64,000 nt of DNA from Moduliflexus sp964602655 (GTDB lineage Bacteria; Moduliflexota; Moduliflexia; Moduliflexales; Moduliflexaceae). The stretch lies in assembly GCA_964602655.1 (NCBI GenBank), contig CAZRSF010000030.1, positions 1-64,000 of the forward strand, read 5' to 3'. The position numbers were made by a program, and so were the translations under genes. The first letter of the stretch is position 1; each line of letters starts with the position of its first letter. The notes beneath the pieces are model-generated. The model did not search any database, was not told the origin of the DNA, and saw nothing but the letters and a program-made list of their open reading frames with translations. This document shows positions 35,710 to 44,500 of the stretch, one piece after another.

Positions 35710-35739
35710 ATAATATGATATGAGTGCGTTATTGTCAAG
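35710..35739 (-). promoter_or_regulatory. dnaJ operon promoter with HAIR-like HspR site
   Basis: On the minus strand TTGACA (35733-35738), 17 nt, TATTAT (35710-35715) is a strong sigma-A-type promoter. Overlapping it, CTTGACA-N7-ACTCATA (35719-35739) matches 10 of 14 positions of the HAIR consensus CTTGAGT-N7-ACTCAAG. The implied leader is about 65 nt. Confidence 0.65.
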
Positions 35740-35968
35740 TTTTTTATAGGTAGTTTATAAATCAATTTAGAAGCCTATTATCTCGAATGGCTTACGAATA
35801 TAGGAAAGTGGCAGAATAAAATGTTTTGAGGAAAAAGACAAGTAGAAACTTCGCGTGTACAAAATTTATATTGGAGAGACTCAACTTTTCGCGCAGAGGC
35901 CGTACGGAGTTTTTTCGAAATTACCAAAATGGGCGTAATCGCCATTACGATAAAAAGATCATGTTGGA

Positions 35969-36002
35969 ACCGTAGGGCGAAACTGAAGTTTCGCCCTACG
36001 GT
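35969..36002. repeat. Palindromic repeat family B (TAGGGCGAAAC)
   Basis: ACCGTAGGGCGAAACT, GA, AGTTTCGCCCTACGGT: a near-perfect 34-nt palindrome just after the multicopper oxidase stop. The rest of 35740-36011 is A+T-rich and has no gene I can support. Confidence 0.75.
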
Positions 36003-36011
36003 AGAGTAACG

Positions 36012-37646
36012 CTAACTCGTGATTCGGAAATTGCGCATCATCCCAAGATCGCCGTGTTCCAAAATATGGCAATGATAGACATACACGCCGGGGAAATCCT
36101 CGAATCGCATGAGTAGCCGCGCTTTTTCGCCGGGCATGAGCAAGACGGTATCTTTCCAGCCGGAATCCACATATCCTTCCAGAAACTCCTGCGGCGAGCC
36201 TTCACGCGAGAGCACCCGAAATTGCAGGCCATGCACATGCGCCGGATGCGGCATCGGCATGTGCCCCGCGACATTTTCGAATTCCCAGAGTTCCGAGGTG
36301 TTTAACCGAACGATTTCATCAGCGGCAACGGCCTCCATCTCGAACGTGCGGCCATTGATCGTAAATGTCGTTCCTTGCATGTCGAACACAAAGCGGCGCG
36401 GGGCGGCGGCATTCACAGCGTCATTCGGTGTGGCGGGCAAAAGCGTTGACAAGATTTCCGGCAGCGCCGTCGAATCTTCTACCTGTTCAATAATGCGAAA
36501 TTGCGCCAATACGCCGTTCTCGCCGCCATGCGCCGCATCAGTCGCGGAAACGGACGAATAGGCAAGCGTCCGCAATTCGAGCGTCTCGCCGACCTGACGC
36601 GCCGAGAAATCCACGATGACGTCAAGCCGTTCTGCCGGACCAAGCACGAGATACGGCTTCCGAATCGGTTTATCCAACAATCCGCCATCTGTTCCGATGA
36701 CGGTGAACGGCGTCTGATCGCCCAACGCGATTTTATAAATCCTGGCATTCGATCCGTTCAACAGCCGCAGCCGATATTTCGCCGTTTTCACTGAAAATGT
36801 CGAGTTAAGGCATCCATTTATCACAATCGTTTCGCCGAAAAACCCGTGCATTTTCGGGTCTTCGCCGTGCTGCCCGTGTCCGCCATGCGCTGTCTGGGGC
36901 TTCGGCTGACTGTCCTGCTCACCATGCATATCATGCGTGGCTTTCGCGCCATGTCCCTGATGCCAGGAATGCGCCTGTGCAAGCCGTTCGCCGAAGTAAT
37001 TCAACGCGCCGTCAGCATCGAATGTGCGATCCTGAATCACGAACGGCAGGTCGAATTCGCCGCGTGGCAGCGAAAGTGCCTGCTCTTCGTCATCTTCGAC
37101 GATAAATAAACCAGCAAGGCCGAAATAGACCTGTTTAGCGGTGAATTCGTGGGGATGCGGATGATACCAGTACGTCCCCGCGCGATTTTTGACTTCGAAT
37201 TCATAGACGTAAGTCGCATCGGGTGGAATTGCATCTTTCGGATGTCCGTCCATCTTTTCCGGGACATGCAGGCCGTGCCAGTGAATAATCGTCAGTTCTG
37301 GCAGCGCATTTTTCAAAAAGACGCGGACTTTTTCGCCGCGTTTGACGCGAATCGTTGGCCCTAAAAAACTGTCAGGCTGATGAATCAGGCGCAACGGCTC
37401 GCCCTTCAGCAGACGCCCGGCATAAGACCAGACGGTCGTCGGTTTCCCCTCATAAAAAGCGTATTCACGTGAAGCTGTGACGAGTTCAATCTCAAGATCA
37501 GACTGAAAATTCGGTGACGGTTCGGCATGTGACGAATGATGCCCATGCGTCATCTGCCCGAATACGTCGAGCATCGGCAATATTGCCGCTGTCACGCCTG
37601 AAATCATGCCGATTTCAAGAAATTGTCGTCGTGTAAAGTCTCTCAT
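36012..37646 (-). CDS. Multicopper oxidase with Tat signal
   Basis: A 544-aa exported cuproenzyme of the CueO/bilirubin-oxidase type. The twin-arginine signal (MRDFTRRQFLEIG) implies folding before export. Copper motifs are complete: HWHGLHVPE, WYHPHPHEF, HPAHVHGLQF and the type-1/trinuclear motif YHCHILEHGDLGMM. A His/Met-rich insert (about residues 220-265; HSWHQGHGAKATHDMHGEQ then TAHGGHGQHGEDPKMHG) lies between domains and may bind or shuttle Cu(I), as the Met-rich insert of CueO does. ATG 37646 follows AGGAGG. No copper regulator adjoins it; the CusS/CusR-like pair at 41-43 kb is a possible but unproved partner. Confidence 0.93.
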   Translation of the reverse strand: MRDFTRRQFLEIGMISGVTAAILPMLDVFGQMTHGHHSSHAEPSPNFQSDLEIELVTASREYAFYEGKPTTVWSYAGRLLKGEPLRLIHQPDSFLGPTIRVKRGEKVRVFLKNALPELTIIHWHGLHVPEKMDGHPKDAIPPDATYVYEFEVKNRAGTYWYHPHPHEFTAKQVYFGLAGLFIVEDDEEQALSLPRGEFDLPFVIQDRTFDADGALNYFGERLAQAHSWHQGHGAKATHDMHGEQDSQPKPQTAHGGHGQHGEDPKMHGFFGETIVINGCLNSTFSVKTAKYRLRLLNGSNARIYKIALGDQTPFTVIGTDGGLLDKPIRKPYLVLGPAERLDVIVDFSARQVGETLELRTLAYSSVSATDAAHGGENGVLAQFRIIEQVEDSTALPEILSTLLPATPNDAVNAAAPRRFVFDMQGTTFTINGRTFEMEAVAADEIVRLNTSELWEFENVAGHMPMPHPAHVHGLQFRVLSREGSPQEFLEGYVDSGWKDTVLLMPGEKARLLMRFEDFPGVYVYHCHILEHGDLGMMRNFRITS

Positions 37647-37806
37647 AACATGCCTCCTGCGAAAGTGTCGCGCATGTTCGATATGCAGCAACAGCGCGAC
37701 GATTATCGTTTGGCAATGAATTTTATGTGTTTATGTCAGGCCAACACGGAAAGATGCAAGAGCGAGGAATAAAATTACTGGAATGAATGATGGTAATTAT
37801 TGAGAT

Positions 37807-37904
37807 GTACCGGCGAACAGCCTTGTTCGCAAGACAACTCGTCATGGTCTCTGTTTGCGTCAGGCCGGTATGTTCACTGCGGACAAGGCGTCCGTGGTAC
37901 GGTA
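37807..37904. repeat. Decayed copy of repeat family C
   Basis: One end reads GTACCGGCGAACAGCCTTGT and the other GCGGACAAGGCGTCCGTGGTAC. These are imperfect inverted ends about 98 bp apart, matching the perfect ends of 60472-60620. Looks like a degenerating copy of that element. Confidence 0.6.
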
Positions 37905-37908
37905 TGCT

Positions 37909-38024
37909 AAGTACCTGGACAGAATTAATGCCATATTTCATGGTTCGACTCCGCTCACCATGACGGTCACTCTGAGCGGAGTCGAAGAGTGACAAAATAT
38001 TGCAATAATTTTGTCCAAGTACTT
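37909..38024. mobile_element. MITE-like element with 29-bp terminal inverted repeats
   Basis: The ends AAGTACCTGGACAGAATTAA and (reverse) AAGTACTTGGACAAAATTAT continue to 29 bp with 25 matches. The 58-bp interior is itself palindromic (GGTTCGACTCCGCTCACCAT ... CTCTGAGCGGAGTCGAAG). It is 116 bp long and encodes nothing. The outermost bases sit next to TTAA-like flanks. Confidence 0.6.
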
Positions 38025-38030
38025 AAATAG

Positions 38031-38285
38031 TTACGATTTTCTTTTGTAAATCAACATCAGGTTACGGAGATAAATGACAAGCCCGCCTGCTTGACCTAAA
38101 ATAAAGACGTGATCGCGTTGATGGATCGCGTAAAGCAGGAGCAAAAAACCGCCGATCACGCTGAAAAACCAGAACGATACTGGGACTGTGCTTTCGCCTT
38201 TGCGTTCGGAAGCAAGCCATTGCACAAAAAACCGACCAAAGAACAATCCTTGCGCGATAAGACCGATAATTGTCCATGTCTGCAT
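38031..38285 (-). CDS. Lipid-A-disaccharide synthase N-terminal domain protein
   Basis: An 84-aa membrane protein of the LAB_N family: three hydrophobic helices (WTIIGLIAQGLFFGRFFVQW; VSFWFFSVIGGFLLLLYAI; VFILGQAGGLVIYLRNLML) and the typical QWLASERKGESTVP loop. Stand-alone members often sit beside GT39 or GT2 sugar transferases acting on lipid A or undecaprenyl carriers. It starts 2 nt after the GT39 gene and ends that three-gene minus-strand run. The precise role of LAB_N alone is unknown. Confidence 0.9.
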   Translation of the reverse strand: MQTWTIIGLIAQGLFFGRFFVQWLASERKGESTVPVSFWFFSVIGGFLLLLYAIHQRDHVFILGQAGGLVIYLRNLMLIYKRKS

Positions 38286-38287
38286 GT

Positions 38288-39952
38288 CTAAAACCTTTCA
38301 GTTAATACCAATTTTTCTTTTGGCAATTGAGAAAGTAGGAGAAAATTTTTCTGCTGAACACGATAGGCGCCAACGATATAGAGAGGTATCCGTATTTCCT
38401 GCCGGATACTGTCCAGATATTTCTCTCTTACCAGGCAATAGGCCGGGGACGATGAGGAAAAAAATGCCCGCTTTTCTTCAGGAGTCACCAGCACAGGCAC
38501 ATGAAATGGGAGATAATATTGAATCGGAGAGTACGATTCCCAGAGCGCCAATACGTTCTCGCCATTTTTAAAATGACGCATGTCCCGAAGCACTGATTGA
38601 AGCGACAATTGCTGGTTCAGCATCGGCACAACATCGAATGCGCTATAACATACGATGAGTGGCGTGATGCTGCATACGACGCCAAACAGGAGGCGAGAAG
38701 AACGCCTCGTCACGGCATACATCAACAAACCGCCAACCGCGGTTAACAAGACGATTCCGCCCCAATATTCAGAACTTTCGCCTTGAAGAATAAGAATGAT
38801 TGAGGCAATGAGCAGCGTTCCGGCCAAAATACTCGCCGGAATTTTCAGGCTGATGTCATTCGAAACCTCGCGCGGTTTTTGTAACGTATGCCAAAAATGA
38901 GCAGTCAAAATCGCAGTTGGTGGCAGCAGTGGCAAAAGGTAGATTTCTAATTTTCCGCTGACGAATGAAAAGAAGAAGAAGGTCGCGCTCCACCATATCC
39001 ATAAAAACCGAGACGTATCAGCCTCCTTATCATCTGAAGCATTGGGCGTTCTCCAGAAACGTATGATCGCGCTGATAAAAAATGGAAACCAGGGGAGCGT
39101 AATCCAGGGAAACGTATGCAGATAAAAATACCAGGGACGCGCATGGCTGAAAGAATCATGCAGGCGTCCCCAATTTTGTCTGATCGTAATGAGATACGCA
39201 TATTCCCACCCCTCTTGGATTATGGCCGGAGCAAACCAGGCCAGGACAATTGCCAGATAGAGCAAGCTGCCCCAGAACAGTCGCATTTTCTTGAGTACAT
39301 CGAATTTTCGCGTCCAGCCAAGAAAGATGAGAATAATCAGGCCGGGCAAGCCGACGCCGATTGGCCCTTTGGTCAGCGTGGCCAGAGCGGCGGGGACAAA
39401 GAACAGCACGACATAGATGCTGTCATACGGCGTTGTGCGGATATACAAGCGAAAGAAACTGAACAAAGAGAGACTCAGACACAGCAGCAAAAACATATCC
39501 ATGCGGACAAACTGTCCGACCCCGATAAACAGGACGCTTGTCATCAGGATCAGCGAACTCAACACGCCGACACGCCGGTCGAAGAAAAGCGTGACAAACC
39601 CATAAACAACGATGATGACGCCAAGCGCAGACAGCGCGGCGGGAAAAATCATGGCAAACGGCTGCCATGTCCCGAATAATTTCGCGCTTCCGGCCAACAA
39701 CCAGAAATAGAGCGGCGGTTTTTCCGTATAAATTTCGCCATGCAGATACGGAACTATCCAATTGCCGCTTTCTGCCATTTCCATAGCAATTTCAGCATAA
39801 CGTGGTTCATCCGGCAGCCAGAGTTCCCGTGTCAGCGGCGTCAACAGAAAGAGGGGAAGCGCGATGCCAATAAGTAACCCTATCGTCAAAAGATGTGCTT
39901 TCATAAGAGGTAAAACGAATAGGGGGAAAACGATCATCATTTCCAGCGACAC
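38288..39952 (-). CDS. GT39-family membrane glycosyltransferase (ArnT-like)
   Basis: A 554-aa polytopic inner-membrane enzyme of the ArnT/PMT fold, which moves a sugar from a polyprenyl-phosphate donor to lipid A or another envelope acceptor. The catalytic loop LWLPDEPRYAEIAMEM carries the Asp-Glu pair. It is followed by HGEIYTEKPPLYFW and about ten or more hydrophobic segments. The start is uncertain: a GTG at 39952 preceded by GGGGGAGAC, or ATG 39904. Neighbours are a lipoprotein phosphoesterase upstream and the LAB_N protein downstream, which suggests an envelope glycolipid modification unit. The sugar is unknown. Confidence 0.88.
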   Translation of the reverse strand: MSLEMMIVFPLFVLPLMKAHLLTIGLLIGIALPLFLLTPLTRELWLPDEPRYAEIAMEMAESGNWIVPYLHGEIYTEKPPLYFWLLAGSAKLFGTWQPFAMIFPAALSALGVIIVVYGFVTLFFDRRVGVLSSLILMTSVLFIGVGQFVRMDMFLLLCLSLSLFSFFRLYIRTTPYDSIYVVLFFVPAALATLTKGPIGVGLPGLIILIFLGWTRKFDVLKKMRLFWGSLLYLAIVLAWFAPAIIQEGWEYAYLITIRQNWGRLHDSFSHARPWYFYLHTFPWITLPWFPFFISAIIRFWRTPNASDDKEADTSRFLWIWWSATFFFFSFVSGKLEIYLLPLLPPTAILTAHFWHTLQKPREVSNDISLKIPASILAGTLLIASIILILQGESSEYWGGIVLLTAVGGLLMYAVTRRSSRLLFGVVCSITPLIVCYSAFDVVPMLNQQLSLQSVLRDMRHFKNGENVLALWESYSPIQYYLPFHVPVLVTPEEKRAFFSSSSPAYCLVREKYLDSIRQEIRIPLYIVGAYRVQQKNFLLLSQLPKEKLVLTERF

Positions 39953-39973
39953 GTCTCCCCCGTATCAATCCGT

Positions 39974-40855
39974 TTATCGGGTCATGAACGCTTCCGTTTT
40001 TATGATTTTTCCAGAGACATCCAACACATGTATATCGAATGTATTCGGCGGGAGTTGTTCGATGAGCAGAAAATGATGATATTTTTCCCCTAAACCGCCA
40101 TCATAGATCGGCGAGCCAGCGCCGCCGGTGACGACATACGGGATTGTATCTTTTTGATACAGGTAATATTGGTGTTCATGCCCGGAAAACACTGCGTCAA
40201 CGCCATATTGCATGAACAACCGATGGAGTTCCTGCGCATTCGCAAGATCGTGTCCTTGATAATGGCCTTGCGGGAACACGGGACGATGGGTAAATACAAA
40301 GGTATATGGCGCGGAGGCATTCGCTTGTAAATCTTGCGTGAGCCAGGCCAATTGTTCCCCGACAATTCCGCCCATCTGCCCCGGCACTTCGGTATCGAGG
40401 ATGATAACGTGGCTATCCTTCACGTTAAAACTATAATAGAGCTTGTCTGACGGAGCGCCTAATACGCTCTGATACATTTTTTGCGAAGAAACCGAACCGA
40501 CATCATGATTTCCAACAACCGCATACCACGGCATCACTTGAGCAACCGGAGCCGTCATGTTGAGAAAATTCGTCCATTGCCCCTGATTGCCAGGGTTTTC
40601 AATCATATCGCCGACATGGATCATGCCATCTGCATAGGAAAGCGATGAGGTGATAGCGCTCACGATTTCTCGATAAATACTATCGCCGGAACGACTATCG
40701 CCCACGACAATAAATGAATTCCCTATCGGGCTGGGCGCAGTGATACCATTGCGGAAAATATGATCGTCCCGACAAGCGGACATGATGAACGTGAACAGCG
40801 AAAAAACGAGAAGCGTCGAAAACTTTCGATAGGTATGTATGCAGTATGTTATCAT
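39974..40855 (-). CDS. Calcineurin-like phosphoesterase, lipoprotein
   Basis: A 293-aa metallophosphoesterase anchored by a lipobox Cys (signal ending TFIMSAC). Dinuclear metal motifs are present: VVGDSRSGDS, IHVGDMIENPG, VVGNHDVGS, FVFTHRPVF and FSGHEHQYYL. The order resembles purple-acid-phosphatase-like enzymes of the periplasm or outer surface. The substrate is unknown. It is the first gene of a minus-strand trio with GT39 and LAB_N proteins, so a function in envelope phosphate or lipid-carrier turnover is a guess from context. Confidence 0.88.
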   Translation of the reverse strand: MITYCIHTYRKFSTLLVFSLFTFIMSACRDDHIFRNGITAPSPIGNSFIVVGDSRSGDSIYREIVSAITSSLSYADGMIHVGDMIENPGNQGQWTNFLNMTAPVAQVMPWYAVVGNHDVGSVSSQKMYQSVLGAPSDKLYYSFNVKDSHVIILDTEVPGQMGGIVGEQLAWLTQDLQANASAPYTFVFTHRPVFPQGHYQGHDLANAQELHRLFMQYGVDAVFSGHEHQYYLYQKDTIPYVVTGGAGSPIYDGGLGEKYHHFLLIEQLPPNTFDIHVLDVSGKIIKTEAFMTR

Positions 40856-41013
40856 AGATTTTCCCTTTTTCCGAACATTGAACCTGTGTATGAAATATTT
40901 ATACGACAGGCATACGATACGGAATATTTCTTAAATCCTCATGAGAAGGAGATTAAAATATTCTAATCTTTCTGAGAATGGCGAAATAAGAGGGAAAATG
41001 CGGAGATCATTTG

Positions 41014-42480
41014 TCAGGCGGAGCAAGGCAAACTGATACGGAAGGTTGTGCCTTTGCTGACAAGGCTGGAGACGGCAATCTCTCCGTGATGAATTTCGAC
41101 GATTTTTTGCACAATGGAGAGGCCGAGTCCTGAGCCGCCGGTTTCATGGGAACGCGATTGTTCGACGCGGTAAAATCTATCGAAAATTGAGGGCAGCGCG
41201 TCTGCTGGAATGCCGATGCCAGTATCGGCGATTGTGAAGATGGCATATCCGGCGTCGCAATGCAAAGAAAAGCGGATTTCGCCTCCGGCAGCCGTATAGT
41301 GAATGGCATTCTGCATCAAATTCGCGATGGCGCGAACAAGTAATCTCCTCTCACCGTGAATCTCTGCTGGTTCGATCTCTTCGAAATGCAATGCTAAATG
41401 TTTTTCTGCGGCAAGCGGGTATAATGCCTCAAAGACTTCAAAGAAGACCTCATTCAGGGCAACCGGCGTGGATGTCAATACGAATGTCTGCGCATCCAAT
41501 TTGGCGAACAGGAGTAAATCTTCGATAATATGCTGTAATTGCTCGACATCAGCGATGACATGCAGTAGGGCAACGCGATACTCTTCTGGCGAACGATCAT
41601 GGCGTAAGGCCACTTCAGCATTACATTTCAATTCAGCTAATGGTGTTTTCAACTCATGCGCCACATCCCCTGAAAATTGCGTGATCTGCTTGAATGACCG
41701 TTCTAAACGAGCGATCATCTCATTTAACGTGACGGCTAATTCTCCGATTTCATCACGGCTTTCAGTCGGATCAAGCCTGTGTGACAGATCCTCAGCCGTA
41801 ATCTGTTTGGTGAGGGCGACCATGCGTTTGACTGGCGAAAACACATGCTTCATAAACACATATCCTAAAACCGACAGAATAACCAATAAGGTCGGGAAGA
41901 GAGCGCCAAAAATCGAGAAGAGATTTCGCAGCGTGGTGTGCGTGTCTTGCAACGACATCCCTAATTGAAGGATATAAGAGCGTCCCTCCATATCATGCAC
42001 TTGCAAGCTCAACATCCTCAGCGGAAAATCAAAGAAATGTTGAATGGTTTCGGCCTGATAATCGGAATCTTGAAGTGCCTGATAAGCCTCAAGAGAAAGA
42101 GGGAGTCTTCGATCGTTCAACGTTTTTGTTTTCGCGATTAATGACAGGTTCGGCGCATACGTTCGAGGATCGGCAAGCAGTTGGATATACGCCTCATTGA
42201 TATAAAAGATTTCGTCAATTTCTTCATCAATTTCATCTATGAAAAATTCTTCCTTTTCTTCCGGATCATATAAACTTTGCGGATTATCCGTATCCTGCAA
42301 GGTATATTCAGACAATCCAGCGGCTAAGATTTTCCCACCGTTATAGAGTATCCGATCCAAATTGCTTACCAGGATGGATCGGAAACTCAACAAGGCGATT
42401 CCCCCGAAGATCACCACTAAAAGGCTGATCGAGCCGATATACCAAAACGTGAATTGCAGGCGGATTGACTTAATGATCAT
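41014..42480 (-). CDS. Sensor histidine kinase (HAMP, HisKA, HATPase)
   Basis: A 488-aa two-component sensor of the CusS/QseC type. It has two membrane helices (about 13-33 and 190-213) bounding an acidic periplasmic domain (EKEEFFIDEIDEEIDEIFYI). HAMP follows (FSPVKRMVALTKQITAEDLS). HisKA is present with the phospho-acceptor His in FSGDVAHELKTPLAELK. The ATPase domain has N box LMQNAIHYT, G1 DTGIGIPADA and G2 GSGLGLSIVQKIVE. Its start overlaps the end of the response-regulator gene by 11 nt, so the two are co-translated. The acidic sensor domain could bind cations, but no ligand is evident. Confidence 0.95.
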   Translation of the reverse strand: MIIKSIRLQFTFWYIGSISLLVVIFGGIALLSFRSILVSNLDRILYNGGKILAAGLSEYTLQDTDNPQSLYDPEEKEEFFIDEIDEEIDEIFYINEAYIQLLADPRTYAPNLSLIAKTKTLNDRRLPLSLEAYQALQDSDYQAETIQHFFDFPLRMLSLQVHDMEGRSYILQLGMSLQDTHTTLRNLFSIFGALFPTLLVILSVLGYVFMKHVFSPVKRMVALTKQITAEDLSHRLDPTESRDEIGELAVTLNEMIARLERSFKQITQFSGDVAHELKTPLAELKCNAEVALRHDRSPEEYRVALLHVIADVEQLQHIIEDLLLFAKLDAQTFVLTSTPVALNEVFFEVFEALYPLAAEKHLALHFEEIEPAEIHGERRLLVRAIANLMQNAIHYTAAGGEIRFSLHCDAGYAIFTIADTGIGIPADALPSIFDRFYRVEQSRSHETGGSGLGLSIVQKIVEIHHGEIAVSSLVSKGTTFRISLPCSA

Positions 42481-43150
42481 CGTCCTCTTTCAGCACATAG
42501 CCGAGTGTTCGAACCGTGTGTATCAGTTTTTGGGGGAACCCTTTATCAATCTTGTTGCGTAAATAATGGATATACACATTGACCACATTGGTAAACGGCT
42601 CTGATTGCATATCCCAGACATGATCGATGATATTCGTTTCTGTGACCACGCGCCCTGTATTCCGCATCAAATATTCAAGCAGAGCGTATTCTTTGCCCGT
42701 TAAGAGAACCGCCTTTCCGGCGCGAGTCACAATATGCGACACCGGATCAAGTTCTAAATCGGCAACGCGAAGGGTCTGACCTTTATAGGCGGAGGCTCGT
42801 CTGAGTAAGGCGTGGATTCGGGCTAATAACTCATCAAAGGAAAATGGTTTGGTCAAGTAATCATCAGCCCCGACATTCAATCCTTGAATTTTATCGCGCA
42901 CGTCATCTTTGGCCGTAAGCATCATTACGGGCGTGAGGATTCCCTTTGCTCGGAGTTCCTGACAAACTGCCATCCCATCCTTGCCTGGAAGCATAATATC
43001 CAATATGATGACATCATATTGGCATTCCTTTGCCCAGTATAGTCCGCTGACTCCATCATGATACGCATCAACAGCATAATGCTCTTCAACAAGCCCCTTT
43101 CGAAGATAGCCAGCCAGTTTTTTATCATCTTCCACTAAGAGTATTCGCAT
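42470..43150 (-). CDS. Response regulator, OmpR/PhoB family
   Basis: A 226-aa DNA-binding regulator. The receiver domain has the acidic pocket LLVEDDKKL, phospho-acceptor Asp in VIILDIMLPGKDGM, Thr in MLTAKDD and Lys in YLTKPFSFDELLAR. The C-terminal winged helix has LTGKEYALLEYLMRNTGRVV and VNVYIHYLRNKID. The length and motifs are those of CusR/PcoR/QseB-type regulators. It is paired with the overlapping histidine kinase gene and lies 33 nt after an ECF sigma gene on the same strand. Confidence 0.96.
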   Translation of the reverse strand: MRILLVEDDKKLAGYLRKGLVEEHYAVDAYHDGVSGLYWAKECQYDVIILDIMLPGKDGMAVCQELRAKGILTPVMMLTAKDDVRDKIQGLNVGADDYLTKPFSFDELLARIHALLRRASAYKGQTLRVADLELDPVSHIVTRAGKAVLLTGKEYALLEYLMRNTGRVVTETNIIDHVWDMQSEPFTNVVNVYIHYLRNKIDKGFPQKLIHTVRTLGYVLKEDDDH

Positions 43151-43183
43151 CAGATCATTCTCCTACTGACAAAGCTGTTGAGT

Positions 43184-43888
43184 TTATTCGGAGGCGGGCT
43201 GGAATTGCAGCCAGTAATTTTTATTCGGCAGCAGCGTTTCTGAGGCGCGTAACAGATTGATGCGTTTGACAGTCTGGCGCAGACGCTCGAATTCTTCGGG
43301 CAGATGAATGTCTTGCACATGCCGGTTCATACGGCAGCGGCACTGTCCCTGCGGATTGTATAAGGCACATTCATCGGTCAGAAAATGCTGCAATTTACGG
43401 CGCGAGCGCGAGACCATTTTTCTGATAGCGGTTTCCTCTTGCCCCATAATTTCGGCGATTTCAGCGAACGGCAATTGCGCTAACTCGCGGAGCACGTACA
43501 CAAGACGAGCATCGTGATCGAGACAATGCAGGATGCCGGTCAGGCATTTGTCGCACATCTCTTTGGCCCAACGCTCTTTGACGAACCACGACTCCTGCGG
43601 CAACTCCCACTCGGCCTGATGAAAAAAATCTTTCAGCTTCTTGATAGAATATGTACGTTCTTTCCAGGCAAAGCGTTTGACCACGCGAAGGGTAATCGTG
43701 TAAAGCCAGGTGGAAAATTTCGACCGTCCTTTGAACGACGGCAGGCTGTTCATCACCTCGATCCAGACTTCCTGCGCGGCGTCTTGCGCGGTATCGTCAT
43801 CCATGATGATGCGGCGGCAGAGCGACGACACGAACCGGCCGTATTGCTGGGCAATTTCATCTATAGTCAATATCATAACCGTTTCCAT
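43184..43888 (-). CDS. ECF-type sigma factor with Cys-rich C-terminal tail
   Basis: A 234-aa factor with region 2 (EIAQQYGRFVSSLCRRIIMD; DAAQEVWIEVMNSLPSF; STWLYTITLRVVKRFAW) and region 4 (LAQLPFAEIAEIMGQEETAI, RKMVSRSRRKLQHFL). A longer than usual linker contains KEMCDKCLTGILHCLDHD. The tail after region 4 contains ALYNPQGQCRCRMNRHVQ, which with the linker cysteines could bind metal or respond to redox state. Start: ATG 43888 or 43876. It overlaps the DJ-1-like gene and precedes the response regulator, with no anti-sigma gene adjacent. Control through its own Cys-rich tail is therefore a possibility. Confidence 0.85.
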   Translation of the reverse strand: METVMILTIDEIAQQYGRFVSSLCRRIIMDDDTAQDAAQEVWIEVMNSLPSFKGRSKFSTWLYTITLRVVKRFAWKERTYSIKKLKDFFHQAEWELPQESWFVKERWAKEMCDKCLTGILHCLDHDARLVYVLRELAQLPFAEIAEIMGQEETAIRKMVSRSRRKLQHFLTDECALYNPQGQCRCRMNRHVQDIHLPEEFERLRQTVKRINLLRASETLLPNKNYWLQFQPASE

Positions 43889-44472
43889 TCGAATTCCATC
43901 TGCCTCGCTGTGGCGACCGCGAGCGGTTCGCCGAGCAGTCGGGCGACAAGATGCAGGCTCATGTCAATGCCTGCCGAAATTCCGCCAGAGGTCACGACTG
44001 CGCCTTCGTCCACCCAACGCGTCTGTTCGCGCGCGATTACGTCAGGAAACATCTGGCGCAAATCGGCAAGGTCTTCCCAATGCGTTGTCGCCTGTTTTCC
44101 TTCCAGAAGGCCGGCTTGCGCCAACAAAAACGCACCGGTGCAAACCGACGCCGTAATTTCCGCCTGCGCCGCGCAATGCGCGATCCAGTCAATCACATCT
44201 GGCTTTGCTAATTCTGCGGTGACCACGCCGCCCGGCACAATCAACAAATCGAGCGCCGGATGCGTGTTGAAATCGCTGGTCGGCGCAACCATCAGGCCGC
44301 CTCGCGCTCTCACAATGGCGGCTTGTTCGGCAATTGTAAAGACCCGAAACAGCGCATCCGCTGTTGGATTCTTACGCAACGCGACGCGTGACGCGGTGCA
44401 AAATACTTCGAACGGCCCGGCAAAATCAAGGACTTCGACCTCGTCAAACAGAAAAATCCCGACGTTTCGCAT
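43873..44472 (-). CDS. DJ-1/PfpI family protein
   Basis: A 199-aa member of the DJ-1/ThiJ/PfpI superfamily: MRNVGIFLFDEVEVLDFAGP start, LIVPGGVV, and the nucleophile elbow ASVCTGAFLLAQAGLLEGKQ with the catalytic Cys, then TTHWEDL. The Thr-Thr-His-Trp pattern resembles isonitrile hydratase and the N-terminal domain of GlxA-type AraC regulators, but no helix-turn-helix follows. Enzymatic substrate unknown. It is the first gene of a minus-strand run, overlapping the ECF sigma gene by 16 nt. Confidence 0.88.
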   Translation of the reverse strand: MRNVGIFLFDEVEVLDFAGPFEVFCTASRVALRKNPTADALFRVFTIAEQAAIVRARGGLMVAPTSDFNTHPALDLLIVPGGVVTAELAKPDVIDWIAHCAAQAEITASVCTGAFLLAQAGLLEGKQATTHWEDLADLRQMFPDVIAREQTRWVDEGAVVTSGGISAGIDMSLHLVARLLGEPLAVATARQMEFEWKRL

Positions 44473-44500
44473 CGTTTATATGGCTCGAAAATGATCGTAA

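Noticed and set aside
41014..43150. Calling the two-component pair a copper sensor CusRS
   Set aside because: The family resemblance is general (HAMP/HisKA with OmpR-type regulator), the multicopper oxidase is 4 kb away with other genes between, and no copper-binding motif is evident in the sensor domain.
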